64,000 bases of DNA from Flavobacteriales bacterium (GCA_016713875.1 JADJOI010000003.1:2294001-2358000), one strand, 5' to 3'; positions 43,805 to 52,692 are shown, counted from the first letter of the stretch. The notes: generated from the sequence alone by a model not told the origin. Program-made: numbers and translations.

Positions 43805-44611
43805 ATGGAGATCATCGGGTACATCGGCGCTGTGCTCATGGGCCTGTCCCTGGGCCTGATCGGCGGGGGGGGCTCCATCCTCACGGTGCCCATCCTGGTG
43901 TACCTCTTCGGGGTGGACGCGGTGCTGGCCACGGCCTACTCGCTCTTCATCGTGGGTCTCACCAGCCTGATCGGCTCCTTCAGCCACATCCGCATCGGCA
44001 ACATCCATTGGCGCACGGCCGTCGTGTTCGGCATCCCCAGCATCGTAGCCGTGTTCGCCACGCGCGCCTGGCTGGTGCCGGCGCTGCCCGATCCGCTGTT
44101 CAGCCTCGGCGGCACGGCGGTGAGCAAGGCGCTGGGCATGCTCATCCTCTTCGCCGTGCTGATGGTGGCCGCCGCCTACAGCATGATCCGCAGGCCGAAA
44201 GCCGCGGCGGCCGGCAGCGACGGCGCCGTGGCCTTCAACTACCCGCTGATCCTCGGCGAAGGCTTGGTGGTGGGCACCATCACCGGTCTGGTGGGCGCGG
44301 GCGGTGGCTTCCTCATCATCCCCGCGCTGGTGCTGCTGGCACGCCTGCCGATGAAACAGGCCGTGGGCACCTCATTGATCATCATCGCCGCCAAGAGCCT
44401 CATCGGTTTCACCGGCGACCTGAAGGGCGACGAGGTGATCGACTGGAGCTTCCTGCTCCTCTTCTCGGCCATCGCCATCGGCGGCATCATCGCCGGAAGT
44501 CTCCTGAGCAAGCGCATCCCGAACGAGAAACTCAAACCCGCCTTCGGATGGTTCGTGCTCCTTATGGGTATCTACATCATCGGCCGCGAATTCTCGCACA
44601 TGGCAGCTTGA
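43805..44611 (+). CDS. TauE/SafE-family sulfite/anion exporter
   Basis: 268 residues with about eight membrane segments in two homologous halves (GLSLGLIGGGGSILTVPIL and GTITGLVGAGGGFLIIPALVL). It begins three bases after the ArsR-type stop. In Bacteroidota sulfur clusters this family sits beside CstB-like dioxygenases, which make sulfite, so sulfite export is the likely job. The downstream intergenic inverted repeat begins seven bases after the stop. Confidence 0.88.
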   Translation: MEIIGYIGAVLMGLSLGLIGGGGSILTVPILVYLFGVDAVLATAYSLFIVGLTSLIGSFSHIRIGNIHWRTAVVFGIPSIVAVFATRAWLVPALPDPLFSLGGTAVSKALGMLILFAVLMVAAAYSMIRRPKAAAAGSDGAVAFNYPLILGEGLVVGTITGLVGAGGGFLIIPALVLLARLPMKQAVGTSLIIIAAKSLIGFTGDLKGDEVIDWSFLLLFSAIAIGGIIAGSLLSKRIPNEKLKPAFGWFVLLMGIYIIGREFSHMAA

Positions 44612-44617
44612 GTACAT

Positions 44618-44717
44618 TCACCACAGAGGCACAGAGAAACCCAAGAACGAATTAGCCACAGCACAAAGCACGATGCACTATTCGCATTCCTCCGTGCCCT
44701 CTGTGCCTCTGTGGTGA
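44618..44717. repeat. Intergenic inverted repeat, ACCACAGAGGCACAGAG family
   Basis: Perfect 19-base arms TCACCACAGAGGCACAGAG (44618-44636) and its complement (44699-44717) enclose a 62-base AT-richer interior. This sequence family is known as a dispersed intergenic repeat in many unrelated environmental bacteria. It separates tauE from the cstB-like gene. Confidence 0.8.
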
Positions 44718-44733
44718 TACTCCCCACAACAAC

Positions 44734-46146
44734 ATGAAGATCGAACAGATCTATACCGGCTGCCTGGCGCAGGGCGCCTACTACATCGAGAGCGATGGCG
44801 AAGCGGCGATCATCGATCCGCTGCGCGAAACGACCCCCTACCTCGAGCGGGCCGTGGCGCGCAACGCCAAGATCAAGTACGTGCTGGAGACCCACTTCCA
44901 CGCGGATTTCGTGAGCGGTCACCTCGACCTGTCGAAACGGACGGGCGCGCCCATCGTGTACGGTCCCAACGCCAGGCCCGCATTCGACGCGCACATCGCC
45001 ACGGACGGTGAGGAGCTGAAGCTCGGCAAGGTGACGATCAAGGTGCTGCACACACCCGGCCACACCATGGAGAGCACGTGCTACCTGCTCATCGACGAGA
45101 ACGGCAAGCCGCACAGCATATACACCGGCGACACCCTCTTCATCGGCGACGTAGGCCGCCCGGACCTGGCGCAGAAGGCCGGGTCCATCACGCAAGAGGA
45201 CCTCGCGGGCTACCTCTACGACAGCTTGCACAACAAGATCATGCCGCTGCCCGATGACGTGATCGTGTATCCTGCCCACGGGGCCGGCAGCGCGTGCGGC
45301 AAGAACATGAGCAAGGAGACCTTCGATACACTGGGCAACCAGAAGACGAACAACTATGCGCTGAAGGCCGCCACCAAGGAGCAGTTCATCAAGGAGGTGA
45401 CGGAGGGTCTGCTCCCTCCCCCCGCCTACTTCCCGCAGAACGTGGCCATGAACAAGGGCGTGATCGAAAGCGTGGACACGGTGAAAGAGAAAGGCCTGCG
45501 CGCGCTCACGCCGGACCAGTTCGAATTGGTGGATGAGACCGAAGACGCATTGGTGTTGGATACGCGCGGCGCGGAAGACTTCAAGGACGGCTTCATCCCG
45601 CGCAGCATCAACATCGGTATCAAAGGCGACTTCGCACCCTGGGTGGGCAGCATGATCCCCGACGTGAAGCATCCGCTGCTGCTGGTGACCGATGAAGGCA
45701 TGGAGGATGAGGTGGTGACGCGCCTGGCCCGCGTGGGATACGACAACGTGAGGGGCTACCTGAAGGGCGGCATCGCCGCGTGGAGATCGCTCGGCAAGGA
45801 GTTGGATGCCATCGATCGCATCGATGCGGAGGATTTCGCCAAGCGCTTCAAGGCAGGCAAGATCCGCGTGATCGACGTGCGCAAGGACGGGGAGTACACC
45901 GCCGAGCACGTGGACGGTGCCTGGCACGCCTCCCTGCAGTTCATCAATCAGAACCTGGCCGCCTTCAGCAAGGAGGAAACGAACTACGTGCACTGCGCCG
46001 GCGGCTACCGCAGCATGATCGCCGCGAGCCTGCTGAAGTCGCGCGGCTACCACAACATCGTGGAGGTGCGCGGTGGCTTCAATGCCATCAAGAAGACCGA
46101 CGTGAAGGTGACCGACCACGTGTGCCCGAGCACCCTGCTGAAGTGA
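44734..46146 (+). CDS. CstB-like persulfide dioxygenase-rhodanese fusion
   Basis: 470 residues. An ETHE1-type MBL dioxygenase occupies about 1-240: the iron ligands lie in THFHADF (His54, His56, Asp58), with TPGHTMES, YTGDTLFIGDVGRPDL and YPAHGAGSACG. Two rhodanese domains follow: the first (about 265-355) lacks the active cysteine (LLVTDEGMED), the second has it at Cys421 in VHCAGGYRS. This matches the CstB architecture, which oxidises low-molecular-weight persulfides and yields thiosulfate or sulfite. It is soluble, with no signal peptide. It lies between TauE and the YeeE pair, separated from each by an intergenic repeat. Confidence 0.9.
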   Translation: MKIEQIYTGCLAQGAYYIESDGEAAIIDPLRETTPYLERAVARNAKIKYVLETHFHADFVSGHLDLSKRTGAPIVYGPNARPAFDAHIATDGEELKLGKVTIKVLHTPGHTMESTCYLLIDENGKPHSIYTGDTLFIGDVGRPDLAQKAGSITQEDLAGYLYDSLHNKIMPLPDDVIVYPAHGAGSACGKNMSKETFDTLGNQKTNNYALKAATKEQFIKEVTEGLLPPPAYFPQNVAMNKGVIESVDTVKEKGLRALTPDQFELVDETEDALVLDTRGAEDFKDGFIPRSINIGIKGDFAPWVGSMIPDVKHPLLLVTDEGMEDEVVTRLARVGYDNVRGYLKGGIAAWRSLGKELDAIDRIDAEDFAKRFKAGKIRVIDVRKDGEYTAEHVDGAWHASLQFINQNLAAFSKEETNYVHCAGGYRSMIAASLLKSRGYHNIVEVRGGFNAIKKTDVKVTDHVCPSTLLK

Positions 46147-46160
46147 CCTCTACCGAAAGC

Positions 46161-46236
46161 GAATGGTGAATGGTCAATGGTGAATGGGCTGCCATCAAGG
46201 CATTCCCATTCGCCATTCGCCAATGACCATTCACCA
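46161..46236. repeat. Intergenic repeat with GAATGGTCAATGG motifs, copy 2
   Basis: Left arm GAATGGTGAATGGTCAATGG and following bases (46161-46188), right arm the inverted CCATTCGCCAATGACCATTC type (46205-46236). Same family as 23859-24020. It ends four bases before the YeeE start. Confidence 0.75.
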
Positions 46237-46240
46237 ATAC

Positions 46241-46813
46241 ATGAAAACCATGCTCGAAAGCCTCAAACACCCCTGGCCCTGGTACGTCGCCGGCATACTG
46301 ATCGGCCTCACGGTGCCATACCTGCTCCTGGTGGGCAACAAGACCTTCGGCATCAGCAGTTCACTGCGGCATCTGTGCGCCGCCTGCATACCCGGCGACG
46401 TGAAGTTCTTCAAATACGACTGGAAGAAGGAGGCGTGGAACCTCTTCTTCGTCGGCGGCATCGCGCTCGGCGCGTTCATCGGCGCCACGCTGCTCGCCGA
46501 TCCGGCGCCGGTTCAGCTGGCCGCGCCCACCGCGGAATACCTGGCCTCGAAGGGCATCACGGACACATCGCGCCTGATGCCTCCGGAGATCTTCTCCTGG
46601 TCCGGCCTTTTCAGCCTGCGCGGCCTGGTCTTCTTCGTGATCGGCGGCTTCATGGTGGGCTTCGGTACGCGCTACGCGGGCGGCTGCACCAGCGGCCACG
46701 CCATCATGGGGCTCAGCAGCCTGCAATGGCCCAGCCTGGTGGCCACCATCATGTTCATGGTCGGCGGCATCGCCATGACCTGGTCCATCCTCCCCCACCT
46801 GCTCACCCTCTGA
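46241..46813 (+). CDS. YeeE/YedE-family membrane protein, first half
   Basis: 190 residues with about four membrane segments and the family cysteine motif RYAGGCTSGHAIMG. YeeE/YedE (TsuA-like) proteins take up thiosulfate or other reduced sulfur through conserved cysteines. Many bacteria encode the transporter as two half-size proteins, as here. A third cysteine-containing segment (RHLCAACIPGD) is present. ATG 46241 was chosen because upstream codons lie in the repeat. The partner gene begins five bases downstream. Confidence 0.87.
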   Translation: MKTMLESLKHPWPWYVAGILIGLTVPYLLLVGNKTFGISSSLRHLCAACIPGDVKFFKYDWKKEAWNLFFVGGIALGAFIGATLLADPAPVQLAAPTAEYLASKGITDTSRLMPPEIFSWSGLFSLRGLVFFVIGGFMVGFGTRYAGGCTSGHAIMGLSSLQWPSLVATIMFMVGGIAMTWSILPHLLTL

Positions 46814-46817
46814 CCCC

Positions 46818-47330
46818 GTGGCACAGAACATCCAACGCTCACCGGCGGAACTGAAGGACCTTCAGAACCGCGAGCTCGACGCGATCTGCGTGAACGAGAG
46901 CGTGCTGAAGCACCCGTGGTGGTACAACCTGAAGTACAGCGCCTGGGGCATCCTGTTCGGCATCGTGTTCGTGAAGGCGGAGATCATCAGTTGGTTCCGC
47001 ATCCAGGAGATGTTCCGTTTCGAGAGCTTCCACATGTACGGGGTGATCGGCACCGCCGTGATGGTGGGGCTGATCAGCCTGTTGATCATCAAGCGCACCA
47101 AGGCCCGCACCATCTATGGAGAGGAGATCCACATCCCGAACAAGGAGTTCAGCAAGGGCCAGATCCACGGTGGTCTCATCTTCGGAATGGGTTGGGCCAT
47201 CACGGGCGCCTGCCCGGGTCCGCTCTTCGCCCAGGTCGGCGCAGGTTTCGGCGTGGTGATCGTCACCTTCCTGAGCGCCGTGGCCGGGACCTATGTGTAC
47301 GGAGCGGTCCGCGACAAGCTCCCCCACTGA
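46818..47330 (+). CDS. YeeE/YedE-family membrane protein, second half
   Basis: 170 residues beginning with GTG 46818. A soluble N-terminal stretch precedes about four membrane segments. The family motif GMGWAITGACPGPLFAQVGAG carries the conserved cysteine. With the preceding gene it forms a split sulfur transporter. The next gene, a dihaem cytochrome, starts ten bases later, so the run is an operon. Confidence 0.87.
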   Translation: MAQNIQRSPAELKDLQNRELDAICVNESVLKHPWWYNLKYSAWGILFGIVFVKAEIISWFRIQEMFRFESFHMYGVIGTAVMVGLISLLIIKRTKARTIYGEEIHIPNKEFSKGQIHGGLIFGMGWAITGACPGPLFAQVGAGFGVVIVTFLSAVAGTYVYGAVRDKLPH

Positions 47331-47339
47331 ACCTGCGCG

Positions 47340-48449
47340 ATGACCGCGCCGCTGATCGTCCTGTTCGCCGCCCTGGTGGTGTGGGTGTACCTCGCCGTGG
47401 TCGACGAGGCCACCGAGGTGCTGAGCCGACGCGCCGGCATCCCGCACGACCCGAAGCGGCCCCGCACCGCACGCGCGCTCGTGCTGGTGGTAATGGTGGG
47501 TATCATGGCGCTGATGATCACGCCCAAGGACCTGTTCGAGGCACCTCCACGCGTTGTGGCGAGTTGGACCGCGGACAGCCTGTGGCTCGGGCCCGACACC
47601 ACCGGGCTCGACCGGCTCGATGACGATCATGAGGCGCTCGTGCGCTACGGCCGCGAGCTCATTCGCAACACAGCGCACTACTTCGGCCCGAAGGGCACCG
47701 TGGCACAGCTCACGAACGGCATGGACTGCGAGAACTGTCACCTCGATGCGGGAACGCGGCCGTGGGGCAACAACTACGGGGCGGTGTGGAGCACCTATCC
47801 CAAGTTCCGCGAGCGAAGCGGTTCGATGGAGTCCGTTGAGAAGCGCATCAACGATTGCTTCGAACGGAGCTTGAATGGAACGGCACTGGACAGCAACAGC
47901 CACGAGATGCGTGCGCTGGTGGCGTACATGGAATGGCTGGGCTCCGGCATCCAGAAGGACGTGAAGCCGAAAGGTGTCGGGCTTGTTGAACTGCCCGTCC
48001 TCGACCGTGCCGCCGACCCGGTGAAAGGTGAGGCCATTTACACAGCGAAGTGCGAGAGCTGCCACCAAAAGGATGGCGCAGGAATGAAAGCGGCGAGCGG
48101 TATCATCTACCAGTATCCGCCGCTCTGGGGCGAGCACAGCTACAACAGCGGCGCCGGGCTCTATCGCATCTCACGCTTCGCAGGCTATGTGAAGAACAAC
48201 ATGCCGCAGGGCGCAACATGGGAGAACCCGATGCTCACCGACGAGGAGGCTTGGGATGTGGCAGCCTACGTGAACAGCCAGCAACGGCCCGAGCACGACC
48301 TGTCGGGGGATTGGCCGAACATCGCTGGCAAACCGGTGGACTATCCCTTCGGGCCCTTCGCGGACAGCCTACCGGAAACGCAGCACAAATTCGGGCCCTT
48401 CGGTCCGATCGCGGAGATCAAAGCCGCAGCCAAGAAGAACAAACCATGA
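47340..48449 (+). CDS. Dihaem cytochrome c, thiosulfate dehydrogenase (TsdA)-like
   Basis: 369 residues. Two N-terminal membrane helices (about 3-22 and 45-62) anchor two cytochrome c domains with haem motifs CENCH (130-134) and CESCH (238-242). The first is followed by LDAGTRPWGNNYGAVWSTYPKF and RINDCFERSLNG, very like TsdA, in which a Cys at this place is an axial haem ligand. TsdA links two thiosulfates to tetrathionate or does the reverse. The membrane anchor differs from soluble TsdA. The stop overlaps the SoxB-like start (ATGA), so the two are coupled. Confidence 0.8.
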   Translation: MTAPLIVLFAALVVWVYLAVVDEATEVLSRRAGIPHDPKRPRTARALVLVVMVGIMALMITPKDLFEAPPRVVASWTADSLWLGPDTTGLDRLDDDHEALVRYGRELIRNTAHYFGPKGTVAQLTNGMDCENCHLDAGTRPWGNNYGAVWSTYPKFRERSGSMESVEKRINDCFERSLNGTALDSNSHEMRALVAYMEWLGSGIQKDVKPKGVGLVELPVLDRAADPVKGEAIYTAKCESCHQKDGAGMKAASGIIYQYPPLWGEHSYNSGAGLYRISRFAGYVKNNMPQGATWENPMLTDEEAWDVAAYVNSQQRPEHDLSGDWPNIAGKPVDYPFGPFADSLPETQHKFGPFGPIAEIKAAAKKNKP

Positions 48450-50233
48450 GCGATATCCAACACCCCGAAGGCTGCACGTGCGGCGCGCACGACGAAGCAG
48501 TGAACGCCGTGAGCCGTCGACAGATGCTCCGCTCGCTGGGCGCGCTGGGCGCAGGCTTGACGCTGGGGCCCACCCTCGCCATGGGCGCCTTGAGCGACCC
48601 GCAGCGCCGTCAAGAGCTTACCGGCAGTCGTGCGGTGGCGCATGGCATAGCGGATAAATTCACGCTGCTGTTCACGAGCGATATCCACGCGCAGCTCCAC
48701 ACCCACGACGAGTTCTTCCTGGAGAACGGTCAGGTCGTCTACAAGAAGCGCGGAGGCTATGGCGTGCTGAAGACCATGATCGACACGCTGCGCGCGGCGG
48801 ACCCGGCGAACACGCTGGTGATCGACGGTGGCGACTGCTTCCAGGGCGGTGGCGTGGCGGCGATGAGCGAAGGCCGGGCCATCGTGCCGTTGATGAATCG
48901 GATCGGCTACGACCTCATCCTGCCCGGCAACTGGGAGGTGGTGTACGGCAAGGAGAACATGCTGAAGGACCTCGGCGGATACCGCGCAGCGAAGATCTGC
49001 GCGAACATGTACCACGAGAAGCTCGCCGACTATTGCGGCGACATGCAAGATCCCAACGCCGACCTCGCGGGCGAAATGATCTTCCAGCCCTACTGGACAC
49101 GAATGATCGCTGGCATCAAGATCGGCTTCATCGGCTACAACGATCCGCTCACGCCCAAGCGTCAGTCACCGGCATACAGCTGTGGTATCAAATTCACCAA
49201 GCCGGAGACCAACGTAGCGAAGTACATCCGCATCCTGCGCGATTACGAGCAATGCGCCATGGTCTTCCTGGTCACCCACATGGGCCTGGCACAACAGGTG
49301 GACCTGGCGAACAAACCCGAGGTGGAAGGCGCGGACCTCATCCTCGGTGCCGACACGCACGAGCGCGTGCGCAAGCCCATCAACGCCAAGTACAGCAAGG
49401 TGGTGGAGCCCGGCGCCTTCGGCTCGTTCGTGGCGCGCCTGGATGTGGTGGTGGAGGACGGCAAGGTGAAGGACAGCCACTATGAACTGCTCGACGTGGA
49501 CCCGGAGAAATACCCGGCGGACAAGGGCATGCTCGCGCTCGTGGACGAGGTGAGCGCACCGTACAAGGAGCAGCTCAGCAAGGTGGTGGGCAGCACGAAG
49601 AACACGCTGGTGCGCTACTACGTGATCGAGAATCCGATGGACAACCTGATCACGGATGCGCTGATGTGGAAGTTGGAGCCGGACATCGCCATCAGCAATG
49701 GCTTCCGCTTCTGCCCGCCGATCGTGGCCGATGGGAAGACCCCCACCCCAATCACCAACGACCACCTATGGAGCATGATACCCGTGGACAGCGAGGCCAA
49801 GTACGGCGAGGCGACCGGTCAGCAGCTATGGGACTGGCTGGAGCAGGAGCTGCACAATGTCTTCGCCAAGGATCCCGCGAAGCGCTTCGGCGGCTGGGTG
49901 GTGCGCTTCAAGGGGATGACGGCCAACTTCACCATGCACAACGAGAAGGGCAAGCGGGTGAACTGGATCAAGGTGGGCAGGAAGCCCATCGACCTGCAGA
50001 AGACCTACCTCATCGCCGCCTGCGAACGGGACGGCGACCCGGACGACACGCTCTGCCGCCTGGAGAAGGTGAAGAACCCGCGCCGTGCGAACGCAACGAT
50101 GCACAACATCCTGCGCGATTACTTCGCCGCCTTCAGCCCCGTGGCCCCGAAGGTGGAGGGACGCATCACCGCGACGGATGCGCCGCCGACGCTCCTCAGC
50201 CAGCTGGAGGGCTACGCCTACGAGTTCCGCTGA
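48446..50233 (+). CDS. soxB: SoxB-like thiosulfohydrolase / 5'-nucleotidase-family protein
   Basis: 595 residues. A twin-arginine signal (SRRQMLRSLGALGAGLTLG, Arg24-Arg25) predicts folded export by Tat. The metallophosphatase domain has FTSDIHAQLHTHDE, DGGDCFQGGGV, GNWEVVYG (SoxB has GHWEF-YG here), VTHMGLAQQ and LGADTHERVRKPI. A 5'-nucleotidase C-terminal domain follows. SoxB removes sulfate from a SoxY-bound intermediate, but no SoxYZ is encoded in the window, so the partner or substrate may differ. The 3' end overlaps the convergent sulP stop by 16 bases, and its last 20 or so codons recur twice as remnants (51991, 52693). Confidence 0.82.
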   Translation: MSDIQHPEGCTCGAHDEAVNAVSRRQMLRSLGALGAGLTLGPTLAMGALSDPQRRQELTGSRAVAHGIADKFTLLFTSDIHAQLHTHDEFFLENGQVVYKKRGGYGVLKTMIDTLRAADPANTLVIDGGDCFQGGGVAAMSEGRAIVPLMNRIGYDLILPGNWEVVYGKENMLKDLGGYRAAKICANMYHEKLADYCGDMQDPNADLAGEMIFQPYWTRMIAGIKIGFIGYNDPLTPKRQSPAYSCGIKFTKPETNVAKYIRILRDYEQCAMVFLVTHMGLAQQVDLANKPEVEGADLILGADTHERVRKPINAKYSKVVEPGAFGSFVARLDVVVEDGKVKDSHYELLDVDPEKYPADKGMLALVDEVSAPYKEQLSKVVGSTKNTLVRYYVIENPMDNLITDALMWKLEPDIAISNGFRFCPPIVADGKTPTPITNDHLWSMIPVDSEAKYGEATGQQLWDWLEQELHNVFAKDPAKRFGGWVVRFKGMTANFTMHNEKGKRVNWIKVGRKPIDLQKTYLIAACERDGDPDDTLCRLEKVKNPRRANATMHNILRDYFAAFSPVAPKVEGRITATDAPPTLLSQLEGYAYEFR

Positions 50234-51879
50234 GCGCCCGCCAGCGCCATCGCTGAACGCACATCCGGACAGAGCCGGCCTTCCGTCAGCAGGCCGGCAT
50301 CGCGCAAGGAGTTCCGGACGTCCGGCAGCACATCCGTGAGCAGCACGTGCACATGGCGCCGTTCCATGGTCTCGATGATGTCCGCTAGACGGTGCAGCCC
50401 CGTGGCATCGATGAAGGGCACATGGCGCATGCGCAGGATCAGCACGCGGTGCTGATCGCCCACCTTGCGGATCGTCTCGGTGAAGGTCTGTGCCGCGCCG
50501 AAGAAGAGCGGGCCGTTGATCTCGTACATCACCACGTGCGCCGGCACCTTGCCGAACTCCGCCTCGAACAGCTTCTCACCGGCCGCGTCCGGCGCGCCCA
50601 GTTCGCTCAGCCGCGTGCTGTCGCTCATGCGCTTCATGAAGAGGAAAGCGGCGAGCACCAGGCCGATCTCGATGGCCACCACCAGGTCGACGAAAGCGGT
50701 GAGCAGGAAGGTGACGAGCAACACGGCCATGTCGTAGCGGCTGGTGCGGAACACGGCGATGAAGCTGTGCACCTCGGCCATGTTCCAGGCCACCACCACC
50801 AGGATGCCGGCCAGACAGGCCATGGGGATCAGCGCGGCCCATTGCCCGGCCACGAGCAGGATCAGCAACAGCACCACGGCGTGCACCATGCCCGCCATGG
50901 GTGTGCGCCCACCGTTCTTGATGTTGGTGGCCGTCCGGGCGATGGCGCCGGTGGCCGGTATGCCGCCGAAGAGCGCGGACACGACGTTCGCACCGCCCTG
51001 CGCCACCAGTTCCATGTTGCTGCGGTGCCGGCCACCGATGGAGCCATCCGCCACCACCGCGCTCAGAAGCGACTCGATACCGCCCAACAGCGCGATGGCC
51101 AGCGCGGGCCGCAGCAGCTCCTTGAAGGTGGCGAGTTCGACCCAAGCGAACTGTGGAGCGGGCAGGCCGGTGGGGATGCCGCCATACCGGGAACCGATGG
51201 TGTCCACGGGCAGGTGGAAGCCGGCCACCACCGCCGTGGCCAGCACGATGGCCACCAGTGGGCCGGGCACTGCCGGCAGGATCCGCGGCATCAGTAGCGT
51301 GATGGCGATGGTGCCTGCGCCCACCGCGAAGGTCAGCGGGTCGAAGGCCCCGGCATGCCGCACGTAGGTGCTCCACTTGTCCAGCAGGTCCGCCGGCACG
51401 TGGGCGATGCCCAGCCCCAGCAGGTCGTTGATCTGCGTGGAGAAGATGATGACCGCGATGCCGGTGGTGAAGCCAACGATGAGCGTGTGCGGGAAATAGC
51501 GCAGCAGGGCGCCAGCGCGCATCAGACCGAGCGCCACCAGCAGCACGCCGGCCATCAAGGTGGCGATGGTGAGCCCCTCCACACCGTGCTCCTGTACGAT
51601 GCCGTACACGATCACGATGAACGCGCCGGTGGGTCCGCCGATCTGCACGCGGCTCCCACCGAACGCGCTGATGAAGAACCCGGCGACGATCGCCGTGATG
51701 AGCCCCTTCTCCGGCGCCACGCCCGAGGCGATGGCGAAGGCAATGGAGAGCGGCAGGGCCACGATGCCCACGATCACCCCGGCCAGGGCATCGCGCCGGA
51801 ACTGCGGCATTGTGTAGCCCCTGCCCAGCACCGAGAAGGATTTCGGCACGAACTCCGACCGGTCCCGATCATGTTTCAC
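50218..51879 (-). CDS. SulP-family anion transporter with STAS domain
   Basis: 553 residues. The SLC26/SulP membrane core begins PQFRRDALAGVIVGIVALPLSIAFAIASGVAPEKGL and continues with GPTGAFIVIVYGI and IPATGAIARTATNIKNG. A C-terminal STAS domain follows (MYEINGPLFFGAAQTF, VPFIDATGLHRLADII). SulP proteins carry sulfate, bicarbonate or other anions. In a sulfur cluster sulfate is the natural guess. The start is GTG 51879, five bases from TACTTTCG (51892-51885). Upstream ATGs lie above the promoter. A truncated second copy of its 5' end lies at 53130-53594. Confidence 0.88.
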   Translation of the reverse strand: MKHDRDRSEFVPKSFSVLGRGYTMPQFRRDALAGVIVGIVALPLSIAFAIASGVAPEKGLITAIVAGFFISAFGGSRVQIGGPTGAFIVIVYGIVQEHGVEGLTIATLMAGVLLVALGLMRAGALLRYFPHTLIVGFTTGIAVIIFSTQINDLLGLGIAHVPADLLDKWSTYVRHAGAFDPLTFAVGAGTIAITLLMPRILPAVPGPLVAIVLATAVVAGFHLPVDTIGSRYGGIPTGLPAPQFAWVELATFKELLRPALAIALLGGIESLLSAVVADGSIGGRHRSNMELVAQGGANVVSALFGGIPATGAIARTATNIKNGGRTPMAGMVHAVVLLLILLVAGQWAALIPMACLAGILVVVAWNMAEVHSFIAVFRTSRYDMAVLLVTFLLTAFVDLVVAIEIGLVLAAFLFMKRMSDSTRLSELGAPDAAGEKLFEAEFGKVPAHVVMYEINGPLFFGAAQTFTETIRKVGDQHRVLILRMRHVPFIDATGLHRLADIIETMERRHVHVLLTDVLPDVRNSLRDAGLLTEGRLCPDVRSAMALAGAQRNS

Positions 51880-51884
51880 AGCGG

Positions 51885-51892
51885 CGAAAGTA
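51885..51892 (-). promoter_or_regulatory. -7-like box TACTTTCG of sulP
   Basis: TACTTTCG on the minus strand, five bases before GTG 51879. The homologous position of the duplicated copy reads TACTTTGG (53607-53600). Confidence 0.5.
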
Positions 51893-51969
51893 CCCGCAGC
51901 ACATGCGGACGTGTCGTTCCCCACAGGCGGGATGCGCACCGGCGGCGGTTGACGACGGTGCCACCGTCC

Positions 51970-51983
51970 GTGACATGGATCAC
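51970..51983. promoter_or_regulatory. Crp/Fnr-like half-palindrome, probably orphaned
   Basis: GTGACATGGATCAC, nearly identical to the core of the site at 53684-53697 and at the same distance (77-78 bases) from the sulP-type -7 box. No -7 box follows at the class II distance on the plus strand, because a soxB tail remnant lies there. Confidence 0.45.
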
Positions 51984-51990
51984 CGACCGA

Positions 51991-52050
51991 CCCGGCGCGC
52001 CCCGGACGCTGTTGAGCCAGTTGGAGGGGTACGACTACGAGTTCCAGTAG
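51991..52050 (+). pseudogene. soxB 3' tail remnant 1
   Basis: Codons for PGAPRTLLSQLEGYDYEFQ and a stop closely match the end of the SoxB-like protein (DAPPTLLSQLEGYAYEFR). There is no upstream soxB coding sequence in frame, so this is a detached tail. Confidence 0.75.
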
Positions 52051-52078
52051 TTCGACGATCCCTGGCCCGCAGGGAGCG

Positions 52079-52086
52079 TATTTTCA
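52079..52086 (+). promoter_or_regulatory. -7-like box TATTTTCA
   Basis: TATTTTCA, four bases before the ATG at 52091. It implies a near-leaderless mRNA for the lipoprotein. Confidence 0.4.
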
Positions 52087-52090
52087 CGGC

Positions 52091-52579
52091 ATGGGAAGCA
52101 GGCATCTCATCCTGACGACGACCATTCTCCTGCTGGGGGCATGCTCCTCAGCGGGTCCGACGATGCACGATGGGTCCCATCCACCAACGGAGGTGGATGC
52201 GCCGTCGGCCATGGTGCCATCGATCGTTCTCTTGGACGCGACGGCCCAGAGTTGGATAGCCGGAATGGAAGGCGGGGGAAGAGGTGTGAACTACCGATTC
52301 AAGGTGATGGTCAAAGGGGATGGCCCAGTGCGATTCACGGCGGCCCGGATCGGGGGGACCCTGCACCGTCTGGACACCTATGTGCTTCGTGGGCTTTTCG
52401 GAAGTACGGCCATTGAGGTCGCGGCCGGGGACACAGCGGAACTTTCCGCGGTCGAAAGCTCCAGAACCGGCAATGTTCCAGTTCACATGGATGCCACTTT
52501 GCATTGGAACTATGCTGATCGCTCGGATTCAGTCACTATCCCGGCCATTCGCGTCCTTCCTCCACAGCTACGTCCTTGA
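52091..52579 (+). CDS. Lipoprotein of unknown function
   Basis: 162 residues. Lipobox LLGAC with lipidated Cys near residue 18, then a Ser/Pro/His linker and a beta-rich region (YRFKVMVKGDGPVRFTAARIGG, IEVAAGDTAELSAVE, ATLHWNYADRSDSVTIPAI) suggesting a small Ig-like sandwich. I do not recognise the family. It sits between two soxB tail remnants, so it may have been brought in or carried along by the rearrangement. Its base composition is somewhat less GC-rich than its neighbours. Confidence 0.6.
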   Translation: MGSRHLILTTTILLLGACSSAGPTMHDGSHPPTEVDAPSAMVPSIVLLDATAQSWIAGMEGGGRGVNYRFKVMVKGDGPVRFTAARIGGTLHRLDTYVLRGLFGSTAIEVAAGDTAELSAVESSRTGNVPVHMDATLHWNYADRSDSVTIPAIRVLPPQLRP

Positions 52580-52692
52580 GCGGAGCCGTGCCCGCAAGGA
52601 TCCTGATGACGCGATGTACCACTTCAATGAAGCCCTATCGCGCCAATTCGATCATGCGCAACATCCTGCCGTAGTGCGTCGCAAAGTTCAGC

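Noticed and set aside
46184..46240. Earlier ATG for the first YeeE gene
   Set aside because: The extra codons come from the intergenic GAATGG repeat, so the family start at 46241 was used.
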